From Agapanthus africanus (lineage: Eukaryota; Streptophyta; Magnoliopsida; Asparagales; Amaryllidaceae): 64,000 nucleotides of DNA. Both the position numbers and the translations under genes were made by a program. The DNA lies in assembly GCA_030015575.1 (NCBI GenBank), contig JASDDO010000018.1, forward strand, positions 231,183,138 through 231,247,137, read 5' to 3'. How positions within the stretch are numbered: the first letter of the stretch is position 1; each line of letters opens with the position of its first letter. Below the pieces are notes generated by a model. It did not search any database. It was given only the letters and a program-made list of their open reading frames with translations, and was not told the DNA's origin. Of the stretch, positions 34,052 to 47,002 are shown piece by piece.

Positions 34052-35656
34052 CACGAATACTAAGTACTCTACTTCCTAAAATGACGGAGGGTTGCGAATG
34101 ATTTTTAAGAAAATCTTTAACGCTTTGAACTTGATATCGTTGTAGAATCAAATGGTTTTCAAAAGGAGTGGCTTAAGCTCTGCAGTTTTGAAATATAGAT
34201 TTTTCATAAATAGCCGAGTGGTTTTCAAATCCGATTCTACAACATCTTTTTAGGTTTATTTTCTTTACATTAATCACATTAATGTAATCCCATCATTTAA
34301 GTCCTAAAGCCAATCACAGAAAAGAAACGAAAATAACACGTACGCTTATGCCATCCGCAGTCGCCGCAATGTTCCGTTATGCACCGTTATGTTACTTAAC
34401 TAACGGCATACCGGGACGGGACTAGCACGGGTGTAAAACATAAGCAACGTCTACTATATATCATATATATAATATGTCATTCGTCTCAGATATCACAGAA
34501 CACAGGCAGCAGAAACATAGATATAACGTGGGATATCCTAGGACGTCCGTATTTAGTATTTAGCCAGAATAGAAAATACGGATTCCACAGTCGCGATGAA
34601 TAGCCAAGCCCACACCCTGGACCCCTACGAGAGCGGCAAGTGACCCTACCAATCCTGGAGTTTAGGAGACCCGGTCTCGACTCCTCGAGATGGCCTCCCA
34701 CTGAACCCCAGAACCCGGTCACCTGTGCTCCCCTCCTTGGGTCCATCCTGATGCGGAAAAGTAAATAATATACAACACTGGTGACACAACCGCAACCTGG
34801 AAGTGCCCCAAATAAAAGAATATTACATTACATTTGAATTTACATGAATGAAAATATAAAACTCTCATTTCACAAAACCCCCCCGGCTATTCGATCGCGA
34901 CAATCCTGCACATCATATCTCAGCAACACATAATATCACATATCATCAACGTAAGTAAGTATGCGTACCCCGATTGTCGTTGATGTATAGCAACGAAACC
35001 GGCGATATCGAACATACTACACTTACGGTCACAGAAAAGAAAGTGTAAAACTACAATATTTGGAATCCAGATTCTCTTTAGACATCATAAATGCGAAATA
35101 TCACATATTTCGCATTTCATGCCTAAACTATATGAATTCCACATATTGTATCACATTCCAGACAAACAGACAGTATTAAAGTTTTCGAACGAACGATCAA
35201 ATACCCAAGATTCACTAAAAGCTCAACACTTGAGCAGGGTTCAAAAATCCGGAGTGTGACACAGTAGTAGCAGTCCAGCCGTAGAAGGGTCAAGCCAACG
35301 CCTCACATGTGGCACGCCGTACTGCCCCAAACCCTAAGATTCAAAGGGCAGTTCGAGACGGTCACATAATCGAGTTAAGGTTTGTTGTCTTCTAGAGGGA
35401 CCACCGCAAAAAGACTTGCACGTATCTCCAAAGTATTTAAACCCCGTGAATAGTGAGTAAATGATACTCGTTCAAACACTTCAATACTTTCTAATTTACC
35501 CGGAAAAGCTACGAAATGAAAATCCAGATCGATTTGACGAGTCCAAAACCATCTCCAGAATTTTTCAAAACCAAATACAGATTAAAAATATCCAAAAATT
35601 TATACAAGCAGATTCATGAATTACTGTATAAAAAGTATCCATCAATTCATATATAA

Positions 35657-35703
35657 GGCCGCGGAACCGCGGCCTAAGCAAGCTTAGGCCGCGTTTCCGC
35701 GGC
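35657..35703 (-). other. GC-rich stem-loop in element B leader
   Basis: The outer arms are GCCGCGGAA and TTCCGCGGC; the inner arms GGCCTAAGC and GCTTAGGCC meet around a single base. It lies about 187 nt after the priming site. Confidence 0.78.
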
Positions 35704-35890
35704 GAGAATCACTGTTCACTGGAAAATTTTTGTACCGTAATCCTTATTTTTTCTTGCTGTATTTTTTACATATTTTTAATTCTGCAAATTATCAAATTTT
35801 AGAAAATTTCCAGAGAGCACCCAAAAATACCGTATTTTTGTCCGATCGGGGTTATCACTTCGTAAAAACGTCGCCTAATGTTCTAGGTCG

Positions 35891-35902
35891 GCTCTGATAC
35901 CA
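35891..35902 (-). other. Primer binding site of element B (initiator-Met tRNA)
   Basis: TGGTATCAGAGC on the minus strand, one base from the 5' LTR edge at 35904. Confidence 0.92.
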
Positions 35903-35903
35903 A

Positions 35904-37997
35904 TGTAAGGTTAGTCTAGCACCCTATGAAGAGTTTTGAAGCATCACAAGACCCAAAGTTTTAATTTTTACGGTGCTAAACTAACATGCAAAGGGATCGA
36001 TCCTAGAAAATTAGGGTTATAAAACATTAAGCTAATAAAGATTAGGGTTTGAAGGCTACAACCTTTGTAGCTCCCCTTTGCTAGACTCCTTGGTGTCTTG
36101 GATGTTGAATCGAGGTCCTCTTGAAGTTTCCTTGCGTCCACGACGATCCACCACGGAATACTCCGTCCAAGCTCGCTACTTTGGAAAACCGAAGGAAACA
36201 CTCTAATCAAGTTGGCTAGACTTGAGTAGAATGATGTTGTGGTTTGTAATCTCACTTCAAAAACCTTTCTTTAGTTGTATTTAACTCACTAGAAGAAACT
36301 AGAGAGGAAAAGATGAAGGAGGATGAAGATGGTGGCTAATTTTAGCAAGAGGTGTAAAAAGATAACCTTTGAGTTAAGAAGAAAATGAAATATATATCAC
36401 TATATATATTTATTTCCTTCTTAACTTCAACCATGATTAAAATGATGGATAGTTAGTTTAACTTGGGTTTTAAATGATAAAGAGAAGGATAACCATAGGT
36501 TAGTGGTAGTTGAGATAGGTTAGGTTAGAAGAAGAGTGTAGAATCAAGAATGATTATCCTTTTCTTTTTCATTTTACTTTAAAACCAAAATTAAATAATA
36601 ATCCATTATTTAATCTATGGTGTGAGTCTTATATTGCCACCATTTCCATATGCAATCAACCATGATGGATGGGTGTATGTATGTATACATGTATGCACAT
36701 CTACATGTGCATGAAACTAGAAAGGAAGAAAGAAACACATGCATGCATGCATACATCCATCAAACCCTAGAAAGGTTTCAAGTGAGAAAACTAATGGTTA
36801 GATGATAAATCAACACTTAATTTATCAATCCGGTCATATCTCATATGACCCCACCAAAAGCAGGCCACCCGATCAATGTTCGGTATCATATACGCACATT
36901 TCAATCGGGTGCAAGCGCATATCGCATACGCGCACCACAACGTTTCGCCTGGACTTGGTAATTCCTTTGTGGGACTCTAAGACTCGTCAATACGCCGACA
37001 GAGGGTGATGATCATATCAGGTACCCTCAAGCCGCAAGCGGTCAGCTAAACGTAACGGCCACCCGGGTATTGAGCGATCAGAAGACAACAAGCGAACCTG
37101 CTATAACTCCCGTCGAGCCATCCGGCAACACTACCGTACAGTCCGGTCTCTTCGTCAGATATGCTGCATATCGAGCCTAGGGATGGTCACGTCGACCCCA
37201 ATAACTCAATAAGTCGTGCCGGTGAATGGTCTATAACAGATCGAGAAACTACTGATAACACTTATCAGCAAATCTCAGCAGCCCTGGCCAGGGACTTGCT
37301 GTTATAACCAGTCGGGCACAGCACAGCATCAACTCCCAATACCGGGAGAGACGAAACCCCTCCTATCTCTCATCGTCTTCGTGTGTCTCGGGACTGTACC
37401 CAACGGCCACCTGTTTGCACGACTCAGTAGAGCCGTGGTAGGGTGGCAATCAAAGTATAGTGGGAGAACACACAAGACTCCATGACGATCTCGGGTCTAC
37501 AGACTAACCTGTACCGGTGTCACCTGAGAACTGCTATCCGACGATAGATATAATTCCATATAGGAGTTCTCGGTGAGTCCGTCCAGTGTACCCAGTCACC
37601 ACTGAGCACCCGTATATGATCTTGATGTCAAACATCGATGAATGTGGGAACATCCATCGCCCATCTTATGGGTCTAGTATCATATACGCTAGTCTACTCT
37701 GGTATATCAATGCCCTGTCTCGATATACCTACGACTAGGGACGTTCTACGATATGCTTATAGACTACAGATGTCCCACTAGTATGATCTCCATCATAATC
37801 AGAGTAGTCAAGCCGATATCCTCAGGGCTTTATCAGCATGTATGAATGAATAAAAGCATGATCAAATCAACATGTCAGATAAAGCAGAACCAGATAGCAT
37901 ACTATCATGTCGAGCAAGAATGCAAACTGAATATATATACATGTATAGATACATCGACTATCACATAATGGCCTTTAGGGCATACATATATCCAACA
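35904..37997 (-). repeat. Element B 5' LTR
   Basis: This is the partner of 16985-19077, one base longer. The 13-mer is at 36057-36069; the GGTCATAT-CTC-ATATGACC palindrome at 36832-36850. Confidence 0.95.
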
Positions 37998-38002
37998 ATC
38001 CC

Positions 38003-38564
38003 AACGCCTCTATACACATATCAGGTCACTAATCTCGACGGGGAGTAACAACAGCTCGTCAGCATCTCGCACGAACCCCTGGTTCCATTCGCCTTTATTA
38101 TCGTCCACTTCGAAATCACTTCACGCTATCTGCGTACTTCAATGGTTCTCGGCTACTGTCAATCTGGAGTCTCTCACATGGACTCGAAATCACGAACTCG
38201 GTATCTTCGTTACTCTGTAGAATATCTCTAGCCGAACACATCCTCGGGAACTCGTCCCAACCATCGGAGGAATACTCAATACTCGTCGGTTCTCGACCAA
38301 CTCATAACGCATCTGGGTGAGGTCCTCTATCCGAAGCTAGTCAGCTTACTGATCTCCTATTGGATCATCCAACGAACAACGTCATTCGTGGATTGATCTA
38401 CTCTAGGTCTGAGTAAGATTCTCCACACTGGAAAAATCTTCAACTCAACAGGGCCTGCATCGGCGCATCAAATCTGATGAATCACCTTCATCTCTTAACT
38501 CAAAATAAACTAGCTATCATCTGTCGCATCTCTGCCTGAAAGCTCCAGCGATCTTAACTCATAA
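38003..38564 (-). mobile_element. G1 body, 5' part next to its 5' LTR
   Basis: Read on the minus strand, this follows the LTR end at 38565. A clear TGGTATCAGAGC priming site is not visible where expected, so it is either strongly decayed or another tRNA is used. No gag or pol motif is convincing; a short GQFSRKC-like stretch across the B insertion (near 16960-16984) could be a zinc-knuckle remnant. Together with 14299-16984 the G1 body is only about 3.2 kb, far too short for a coding Ty3 element. Confidence 0.45.
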
Positions 38565-40768
38565 TGTCACGACCCGAAGGTACGGAACGTGACTGGCACT
38601 TACATTACAAAACGCCTAAAGGCGTAACGTAATCCAAGTAAGCCGAAGCCCAGAAATCTAAACCATTTAAAAGAAGAAGGGTAGTAAAACAAGTTTAAAA
38701 GCAACATCAAATTTTCTCAAAAATTTTGGCAGAGTCTCCGTTGTAAAAACTGGCCCCAAATGGGTACAAACAAGAAAAATATACAAGCAATAATAAAAGG
38801 CATCCCCAAGCGGGAGCTAGCTCTACGCCAATTGGCGGAAACAACCACACAAACAATATAATATACAACGCCGAAGGGCGAGGGACAAAACTCAAAAGAA
38901 ACCAAATCCACCAGAAAACCATAATAACACAAGCGCGACTCTAAGGTCGAAAGAATAAACAACTGGTCTTCTAAATTTATCAAGTAATTCAAGTCTGGTT
39001 GATGGAGCTTAATGGATACAAATGAAATGATAAAAGTACAATGACGGTCCCGATACAAGTTAACCAACCTACCAAGCAATCACCCTGAATGAAATGGCGT
39101 GCCAGCAAGGCGCCAAGGAAACCTGTACATCGAAACCTGTAAGAAAATTTGGCACAACGGGGGTGAGTTTCAAACTCGTGAGTAGAAGACATCTGCGAGT
39201 AGAAATCGCATGCACAACGATCTCCTAGGTCATAATAATGTACATAAATAACACTAGTCATCTAGTAGTGACAGGGTAATCATCTGTGCAATAGTGCAGT
39301 ACTCAGTGCATCGTGTCAGTATCACTAAACAGTAATGAGTCACATATCTGAGGTATGAATGCATCATGAATAATAAAATCAATCACGAAATTTGAATAAT
39401 CTGATATAAGAAAACATCAATAAATCTCATATAATAAAACTGAAACTTCATCAGTGAAATCGACAGAAATCCGTGACCAGCATCGACACAATATCTCAAT
39501 ATCTCAAGTCTCAATATCTTAATGTCTCAACATCTCAATGTCTCAATATCTCGGGCTCCGTCGGTCCGGATCGACCCATACAATCAAATCTCACGACAAT
39601 GGTCGGTATCCTCCGGATATCCGCCGCGCCAGACATCACCAGTAGATAGTCCATGTCCCTGCCACGCTCAACGCCATCATCTGCGATCTTCTGCCCCGGG
39701 GTACCTACTGGCCCACCAATTACCCGAAACGGTTCATCCTACTCCTCGAATCGGGTCTCGAAATCCAACAAAAATCATGAAAACTCATGGTGGACGACAC
39801 ATACGTCACGAAAAACCATAACTTGCATTTTAAAATAAGAGAGAAAGAGAGAGAAGTTATTATAATTCCAGAAATCTCATGCAAATCCGAAATCCAAGAA
39901 TCAACAGTAAATAAACAGTGAATATCAGCATAAAGCCCCAGAATAGTATATGAATGAATATATGAATACATGAAGTATCTATGTAACGAATGCAATCTCT
40001 AAGTTAACACATGAAACCAATCACACAAATATTATGCGGTAACTAGCATTTAGCTGTTTATATCAATGAGATAGTATGTTCGAAAGTGTATGTGACATGG
40101 CAATTACCGATGATGATGTATGTGAGCCGGCATATAAGTGTACGTAGAACATGCGCATCACCGGTGATGGTGATGGTGTCCTAACAGGCAGGGTTTCATA
40201 TAAGCTAAAGAAACATATGTATGAACATGTAATGCGATGAATACAATCTGAATATAACAGTGAATATGTATTAACCGCACATTTAGAATATACATATCTA
40301 ACTACGAGTCATATAGTTTGTTGTTTGAAATAGCACGAATCGTGTTTTTTTTTAGAAAAGTAGGGGCTACGGGGTTTTATAGAAAAGATATGTCCTTTGA
40401 AAAATCAGTAGTATCCCTCCGGCTGCCTTTAAAAATGCGCACGATTCCTTTGTTATGAAAATAAATATGACTCGAGCCTATACTAGTATCTATCTAACCC
40501 ACTAAGGAACTAAACTAAAGAAACTGGTCGATAGGTAATAAGAATCCACCTAAATTCCGAGTCGATATCTCTATTAGTCTGTGATCCAGCCTCAATAGCG
40601 TCATGTACATAGTACGACTTGCTCAAGTCTAGATTGTGGATCAATCATCACATATATACCTCGTACGGTAATATCCATCGTACGGCATCCTAAAATCGGG
40701 GTACGGGTCAGCTATCATATATAGGTCATTCATTTGGGTATCATCATCAATCAATATCACAATCTAGG
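38565..40768 (-). mobile_element. G1 5' LTR (U5-side part), cut by G2
   Basis: On the minus strand this ends ...TTCGGGTCGTGACA, the typical end of long Tekay/Del-like LTRs (family knowledge). Part of it (about 40060-40760) matches 62880-64000 of G2 in inverse orientation, for example the block around GAGCCGGC...CATGGCAATTACC at 40090-40135. At 40768/40769 it abuts the start of the G2 LTR. The remaining U3 side must lie right of the window. A short tandem repeat lies at 39494-39551. Frames are not supported as genes. Confidence 0.65.
39494..39551. repeat. Short tandem repeat (TCTCAATA-like, about seven units)
   Basis: Imperfect 8-10-bp units TCTCAATA/TCTCAATG run in series within the G1 LTR. 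Simple-sequence expansion. Confidence 0.7.
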
Positions 40769-41310
40769 TGTAACATTTGAGAAAATATAAAATAATATTT
40801 GGGGAATTTAATATTAAAATAATATATTTCCGGAAATCTGCCCAATTTGCGAAATTGTGGTTTTCGAAAAAGGGTATAAATATATACCGATAATTATGAA
40901 ATAATTGGAAATTAAAATTATTTATTTAATTAATAATATAACTAAAGGATTTTGCATTTTTAAAATTTATTATATGCAGTTTCGATAAAAACCCGATTAG
41001 TGCACTGCTAATCGCGATTAAGCCAAATCCGTGTTTCTACAGTTTTCATGGTTAGTGCACCATGACATGTTACATGTTATTTCATTTGTGTTGTTTTTAT
41101 TAGGGTGTATGTGTTATTGGTGAGAAAAGAATGGAAAAAGGTGTAATGATGACTTGGAGAGAGAGGGGGGACACAATGATGAGAATAAATACGCTTGGAG
41201 AGAGAATGAGAGTGAGAAAGTGAGAGAGGGAGAGAGTGCTGCCTCATTGTTCCCCCACCATTTCCTTCTTCTTCTTCTTCCTCATCTCCCTCCATCTTCT
41301 ACCCTCTTGA
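40769..41310 (+). mobile_element. G2: start of a Ty3-like LTR (plus strand)
   Basis: This begins TGTAACATTTGAG, the counterpart of the G1 LTR start, with TATAAATA at 40875-40882 (106 bp in). It is interrupted by element C at 41310/41311 and continues at 61958. The base context left of 40769 is G1 LTR, not a polypurine tract, so this is a 5' LTR or a solo LTR. Confidence 0.72.
40875..40882 (+). promoter_or_regulatory. TATA box in the G2 LTR
   Basis: TATAAATA, at the same offset as in G1. Confidence 0.6.
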
Positions 41311-43480
41311 TGTTAGTTATATGTATGCCCTAGAGACCATTACTGTACATACGATGAATATTGAAATGGATGCTTGGACATATATAGGGAGGACTTTCTT
41401 ACTCGACATGATAGTATGCTATCTAGTTGTACTTTATCTTAACATGTACTCTGATTGTCTCTATATTACATGTTGATAAAGCCCTTAGGATATGTACTCG
41501 ACTATTAGGACTATGATGAGATCATACTAGTAGGGCTACGGTAATCGACGAGTACATCCTATAACTGTTCTTAGTCGAGGGTGTATCGAGACAGGGCATC
41601 GATGCACCAGAGTAGAATAGCGTATACGCATCTTGACCCATATGATGGGCGATGGATGATCCAATATCCATCGGTGTTTGACATCAAGGATGGTGTACGG
41701 GTGCTCAGTAGAGACTGAGTACACTGGACGGACTCGCCGAGAACACCCAGATGGTATTATACCTCACGTCAGATGGCAGTTCTCCGGTGACACTGGTACA
41801 GAGTAGTTTGTTGACCCGAGATCGTCATAGAGTCTTGTGTGATTCCAACTGTGCTTTGATTTCCATCATACCACGTTCAAGAGGGCATGCAAAAAGGTGG
41901 CTTTTGGGTACAGTCCCGAATCATATGGAGGCAATAAGCGATAGGAGGGGATTCGTCTCTCCCGGTTTAGGGAGTTGATGTTGCGCTATGTTCGATAGGC
42001 TATAACCGGAAATCCCTGGCTAGGGTTGTCGAGATTTACTGGTAAGTGTTATCAGTAGTTTCTCGAACTGTTATCGACCTCATATCGACACGACTTATCG
42101 AGCTACTGGGGTCTGACGTTTACCACCCCTAGGCGAGATATGCGACATATCAGACGACGAGACCGGACTGTATGTGAGTGTTACTGATTGGATTCACAGG
42201 AGAATATACAGGATTGCTTGTTGATCTTCTAAGCGCTCAATACCTGGGTGGCTGTTACGTTTAGCTGACCGCTTGCAGCTTGTGGGTGTTTGATATGATC
42301 ATCACCTACTGCCGGCGTATTGACGATTCTTTAGAGTCCTACACAGAAGTTTCTTGGCTCCGGCAAAACGGAGTAGGGGCACAATGTGATATGTGCGGGA
42401 CCGAGGATAATGCGATATGAGATACCGTATTATATTCTCGCGATATTTGATGTCAGCCGGGTCATCGGATCAAGTGTTGATTCGATGAATCGGAACGGAA
42501 AAATATTAGTCTGTTATATGCGATATAGCCGGATTGTCGGATCAAGTGTTGATTCGATAATTTAATGTATAATAATATATATGATATATTGAATTACATT
42601 AACTAATATTAGCTCACTAAAAGATTCTTTTTCTCACTCGGGTAATACATTGATATATATGCGATATATGTTAATTGTATTATTTTATTTTGTTATGATA
42701 AATATTATATATGTGATATATAATATTGTAACATGATATGATAACTAATGCAACATGTTTAGTGGAGTTTAAACATGATTAGGGTTTGGATTAGGGTTAA
42801 GACTTCTAGTAGATTCTAGAAGGTTTCTTTTTGTCATGATAAAGATATTTGTGTTGATATTTATCTATGACTCATACTTAACCCAACCCAAACCCTAGCC
42901 CTTGGTTAATTCTCTACAATGGTTTAGTCAACCATGGATGCATTATTCATCATATTAATCCTTTCATTATTCATCATAAAAGAAATGGATCGCTATTCTT
43001 CTTCTTCTTCCTCCTTTTGCAAAGCTTTCTTGCATTTTATTTGTGATGAAAAATGAGTGAGTAAATGAAAATAAAAGAGAGAAATAATCCTACTTCATCA
43101 TCCTCATCTATCCTTTCCATTTAGATGAGGGTGTTCACTTCATATTATGAGTGTTAGCTTGTGTTAACGAAACTTCAAGGTAGATCATCTTTGTATCGAA
43201 GATCGGAAGAAAGCTTGCAACTTTCTCTTCGTGGAGCCTCTCGAGAGTCCGGAGTATGATGATCGCAGCGAAGGGACCTCAACACGGAGCTTAAGAAGTG
43301 AAGGACCGGATCTACAAAGGTTTTAATCACTCTCACTTAGTGTTAAAGTGTTTAACATGCTAGTTTTCGCCTAAACTCTAGTTTAAAGATCCGGCTTCGG
43401 GTTGTTCGGCACGACTAATTTTTAAATCGGACATGGTTCATGCCTCGTAGAACCTTGTGGCAGTGCATAGCAACCCTATA
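41311..43480 (+). repeat. Element C 5' LTR
   Basis: The LTR ends ...CCCTATA rather than ...CCCTACA, a decayed terminal CA. TATA-like at 41381. Palindromes: 42462-42488 and 42534-42560 (TCAA-GTG-TTGA cores with G.U pairs) and 42701-42727 (12-bp perfect arms, GTG spacer). The 13-mer site near 43313-43325 is mutated. Confidence 0.94.
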
Positions 43481-43481
43481 G

Positions 43482-43493
43482 TGGTATCAGAGC
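43482..43493 (+). other. Primer binding site of element C (initiator-Met tRNA)
   Basis: TGGTATCAGAGC, one base after the LTR. Confidence 0.92.
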
Positions 43494-44777
43494 TAAGCTA
43501 GAGCTTTAGGCGAAGTCTAGGCGAAGTTTAAAGTCCGATCGAACCCGGAAACCCCGATAAAACCCCTTATCTGGAAATTTTTCAAAACTGTGATTTTTTT
43601 TCATATTAAAAATACTTTAAAAAATCAGCAGGGAATTCTATGGACACGTGTGAAAAACGACACTTTGAATCGTTCAAAGAGCCGCGGAACCGCGGCGAAA
43701 CTAGTGTATTGGCGGCGGTTCCGCGGCAGAACTTGGGGATTAAAAGTTAGTTTTTGCTACAGTTGATCCGTCTGTACTTCCTGATTTTTCTGGGTATTTT
43801 TATTTCTGCTCAAGTGTTGAGTTTTCTGGGGTGTATTGGGGACTCGATGATTCAATCGGATAATTTAACTTTGTTTAGTTTTTCCGGATAATTTTAGAAA
43901 CTGTTAAAAAGTTCGACCGGATATCAATAACTCACTTTTTCCCCAGTCGGAAAATTTTTCAAAAGTTGGATTTTTTCTCGAGTTTAAGAACGTTCTAAGT
44001 CGTGCAAGTAACGCGGTGGACCCTCTAGAAGACAAAAAACCTTAACTCGATTATGTGACCGTCTTGAACTGCCTTTTGAACCTTAGGGTTTAGGGCAGTA
44101 CGGCGTGCCACATATGAGGCGTTGGCTTGACCCTTCTACGGCTGGACCATTGGTACTGTAGCATGTGATGGATGTTTTTAAACTGATTTCAAGTGTTGAG
44201 ATATATTGGGGAAAACTTGGGTATTTGATTATTCGATCGGAAAGTTTAACATTGTCTATTTATCTGGAATGTGATACAATATTTGGAATCCACATGTGGT
44301 TATGAGATAACTAATTTGAATGTTATAAACATAGCACTTTAGTCTCAATTGATCGGTTGCCACAGAATTTTGATGTGATCAAAAGTCCGTTGCAATCACG
44401 TAGCGTACGCGGATACTCGCCGGGTAAACTTAATAGACAGCCACGCCTCAAAGCCCCGACCAACTGACTGTAGGAGAACCCCGTCGCCAAAAGCATTCGT
44501 TCGGGTGCTCGCGGCAGCGGTGTTCCGCCTTAGTGCACTTCGTCGACAGCATCCGGGGGTGCGGCCGTCTACTAAAGTTTGCGACGAGCATTCGATGAGG
44601 ATGTCGGGAATCTTGTTGAATTGCCCGACTTGATATTGAAAAGAGTTTTCGATAATGAGACTAAAATGTGGGGTTTATAATTGTTAGGCATGCGATGTCT
44701 AAGGAATTCATTTGGTTAGGCATGCGATGTCTAAAAAGGTTGCGGATTCCAACTGTTGTAGATTTACACTTTCTTTT
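43494..44777 (+). mobile_element. Element C leader, first part
   Basis: This has the GC-rich stem-loop (43681-43728), CTCAA-GTG-TTGAG (43809-43821), a second TTCAA-GTG-TTGA hairpin near 44187-44202, and the TTAGGCATGCGATGTCTA pair 32 bp apart (44684-44701 and 44716-44733). 44773-44777 is the left copy of the element D target duplication. Confidence 0.8.
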
Positions 44778-46989
44778 TGTTAGTTATATGTATGCCTTAG
44801 AGGCCATTACTATACATAGGATGTATATTGTAGTGGATGCTTGGACATATATAGGGAGGACTTTCTTGCTCGACATGATAGTATGCTATCTGGTTACTCT
44901 TTACCTTAACGTGTACACTGATTGTCTCTCTGTTACATGTTGGTAAAGCCCTTAGGATGTGTACTTGACTACCTGGACTATGATGCAGATCATACTAGTG
45001 GGGACATGGTAGTCCATAAGTACATCCTTCAAGGTCCCTAGTCGTGGGTATATCGAGACGGGGCATCGATATACCAGAGTAGACTAGCGTATACCCTCTC
45101 GACCCATACAGATGGGCGATGGATGATCCCATATCCATTGGTGTTTGACATCAGAGATGATATACGGGTGCTCAGTGGAGACTGGGTACACTGGACGGAC
45201 TCGCCGAGAACTCCCAGATGGTATTATACCATACGTCAGATGGCAGTTCTCTGGTGACACTGGTACAGAGTAGTCTGTTGACCCGAGATCGTCATAGAGT
45301 CTTGTGTGGTTCCCACTGTGCTTTGATTTCCACCTTACCACGTCCAAGAGGGCGTGCAAAACGGTGGCTTTTGGGTACAGTCCCGAATCACATGGAGGCA
45401 ATGAGCGATAGGAGGGGATTCGTCTCTCCCGGTATTGGGGGTTGATGTTGCGCTATGCTTGACTGGCCATAACAGGAAATCCCTGGCCAAGGTTGCAGTG
45501 ATCTACTGGTAAGTGTTATCAGTAGTTTCACACATGTTATGGACCTCACGTCGGCATGACTTATCGAGCTATTGGGGTCTGACGTTTACCACCCCTAGGC
45601 GAGATATGCGACATATCAGACGATCAGACCGGACTGCACGGTAAGTGTTACTGGTTGGATTCACAGGAGTGTGAGCGGGCTTGCTCGTCGATCTTCTGAT
45701 CGATCAATACCCGGGTGGCCGTTACGTTTAGCAGACCGCTTGCGGCTTGTGGGTATTTGATATGATCATCACCTGCTGCCGGCGTATTGACGAGTCTTTA
45801 GAGTCCTACACAGAGGTTTCCTGGCTCAAGCTAAACGAAATAGGAGCACATATGAGATATGTGCGGGACCGAGAATAATGCCTGTATGTGATACCGTATT
45901 TCATTCTCGCGATGAATGTATCGAATGGTTGTATGCGATATAACCTAGTTATCGAATCAAGGATTGATTCGATAAGCCGATACATTGGATATTAGTCGGT
46001 TATATGCGATATGACCGGATCGTTAAATCAAGTGTTGATTTAATGATTTAGTGTATAATTATATATTTGATATATTACTTTGCATTAACTAGTATTGGTT
46101 CACTTTAAATGGATTTTCTCACTTGAATTGTGCAAGTTGTATATGTGATATACTTTTGTGCATATGATTGTATCATGCTTGATGATACATGCTTATTTGG
46201 TTAAGTGTAAAGAACTAAACCATGGTTAAATTGATGATTAGGGTTTTGCTTATTCATTCATTTATTTATTTATTCTTTTTTGGAAATTAAAAGGATAAAT
46301 TGAAATGGTGGCTTTCTTTGTATCTTTCATGAAGCTTCATGAAGTGTTGAATGTTTGACCACTTTTGTCTCATGCTTAACCCTAACCATTCTACTTAACC
46401 ATGATTCATTCTCTACACTTAACCATGGTTTGTATATGATAAGAATTCATTTTCTTTTCTATTTTATTATTCTTATCATAACATCATCTTCTTCTTCTTC
46501 TTCTTCTTCAAGATGAAGAAGCTTGATTCCATCAATGGTGATTTGATGAAATGAGTGAGAAATCCAATTCTAAAGTGAACCCACCTCCTATTTCTTCATC
46601 CTCTACCTCTTGCCAAGTAGTATAGGGTGTTTTCTTCACAAGTTTCATGACTTGGTGAAGTGGGAGCTTGATCTTGTGATGCCTCGACGTAGATCATCTT
46701 CGGCATCGTTGTCGATGACCTAGCCCGCCCATTTCTCCGATGAAGCCGACGCTAGAGCCCGGGATTCGACTTGGACAGCAAGGAGACTTCATCATGGAGC
46801 TATGGAGGTGGAGAACCGGATCTACAAAGGTTGTATTTCCGTTCACTTAGTTAAGTTGTTAACTAGTTGCTTGTTTCGCCTAAATTTCTAGTTAACGATC
46901 CGTATTAGGGTTTCTCGGCACATGTAAATTGTTAAATTGGCATGGTTGATGCCTTGTGAGACCTCATTAGAGTGCCTAGGATCCCTACA
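44778..46989 (+). repeat. Element D 5' LTR
   Basis: TATA-like at 44848. Perfect 12-bp-arm palindrome with GGA spacer at 45949-45975; 9-bp arms with GTG spacer at 46023-46043; the 13-mer at 46823-46835. Confidence 0.95.
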
Positions 46990-46990
46990 G

Positions 46991-47002
46991 TGGTATCAGA
47001 GC
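46991..47002 (+). other. Primer binding site of element D (initiator-Met tRNA)
   Basis: TGGTATCAGAGC, one base after the LTR. Confidence 0.93.

Larger units (their letters stand above)
33401..35890 (-). mobile_element. Element B 5' leader (structured)
   Basis: This leader of about 2.5 kb uses the same block order as the non-autonomous family. It holds a hairpin AATTTCAA-CTA-TTGAAATT (33800-33818), the triplet motif (33846-34051), a CCGTTA...TAACGG inverted repeat (about 34384-34408), a perfect 13-bp-arm palindrome with CAC spacer (35089-35117), GCTCAA-CAC-TTGAGC (35221-35235) and the GC-rich stem-loop (35657-35703). The ~97-bp duplication of A, C, D and E is absent. No gene is seen. Confidence 0.82.
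16985..37997 (-). mobile_element. Element B: copia retrotransposon with intact gag and pol, split by element A
   Basis: LTRs lie at 16985-19077 (2093 bp) and 35904-37997 (2094 bp), with about 1% difference by eye. The iMet priming site is at 35891-35902 and the polypurine tract at 19078-19089. ATCCC at 16980-16984 and 37998-38002 is an exact target duplication. Without element A and its duplication the element is about 10.6 kb. It is the only element here with undamaged coding domains. It inserted in the body of G1 and later received A between gag and protease. Similar LTR starts, leader blocks and polypurine tract tie it to A, C, D and E. Confidence 0.95.
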
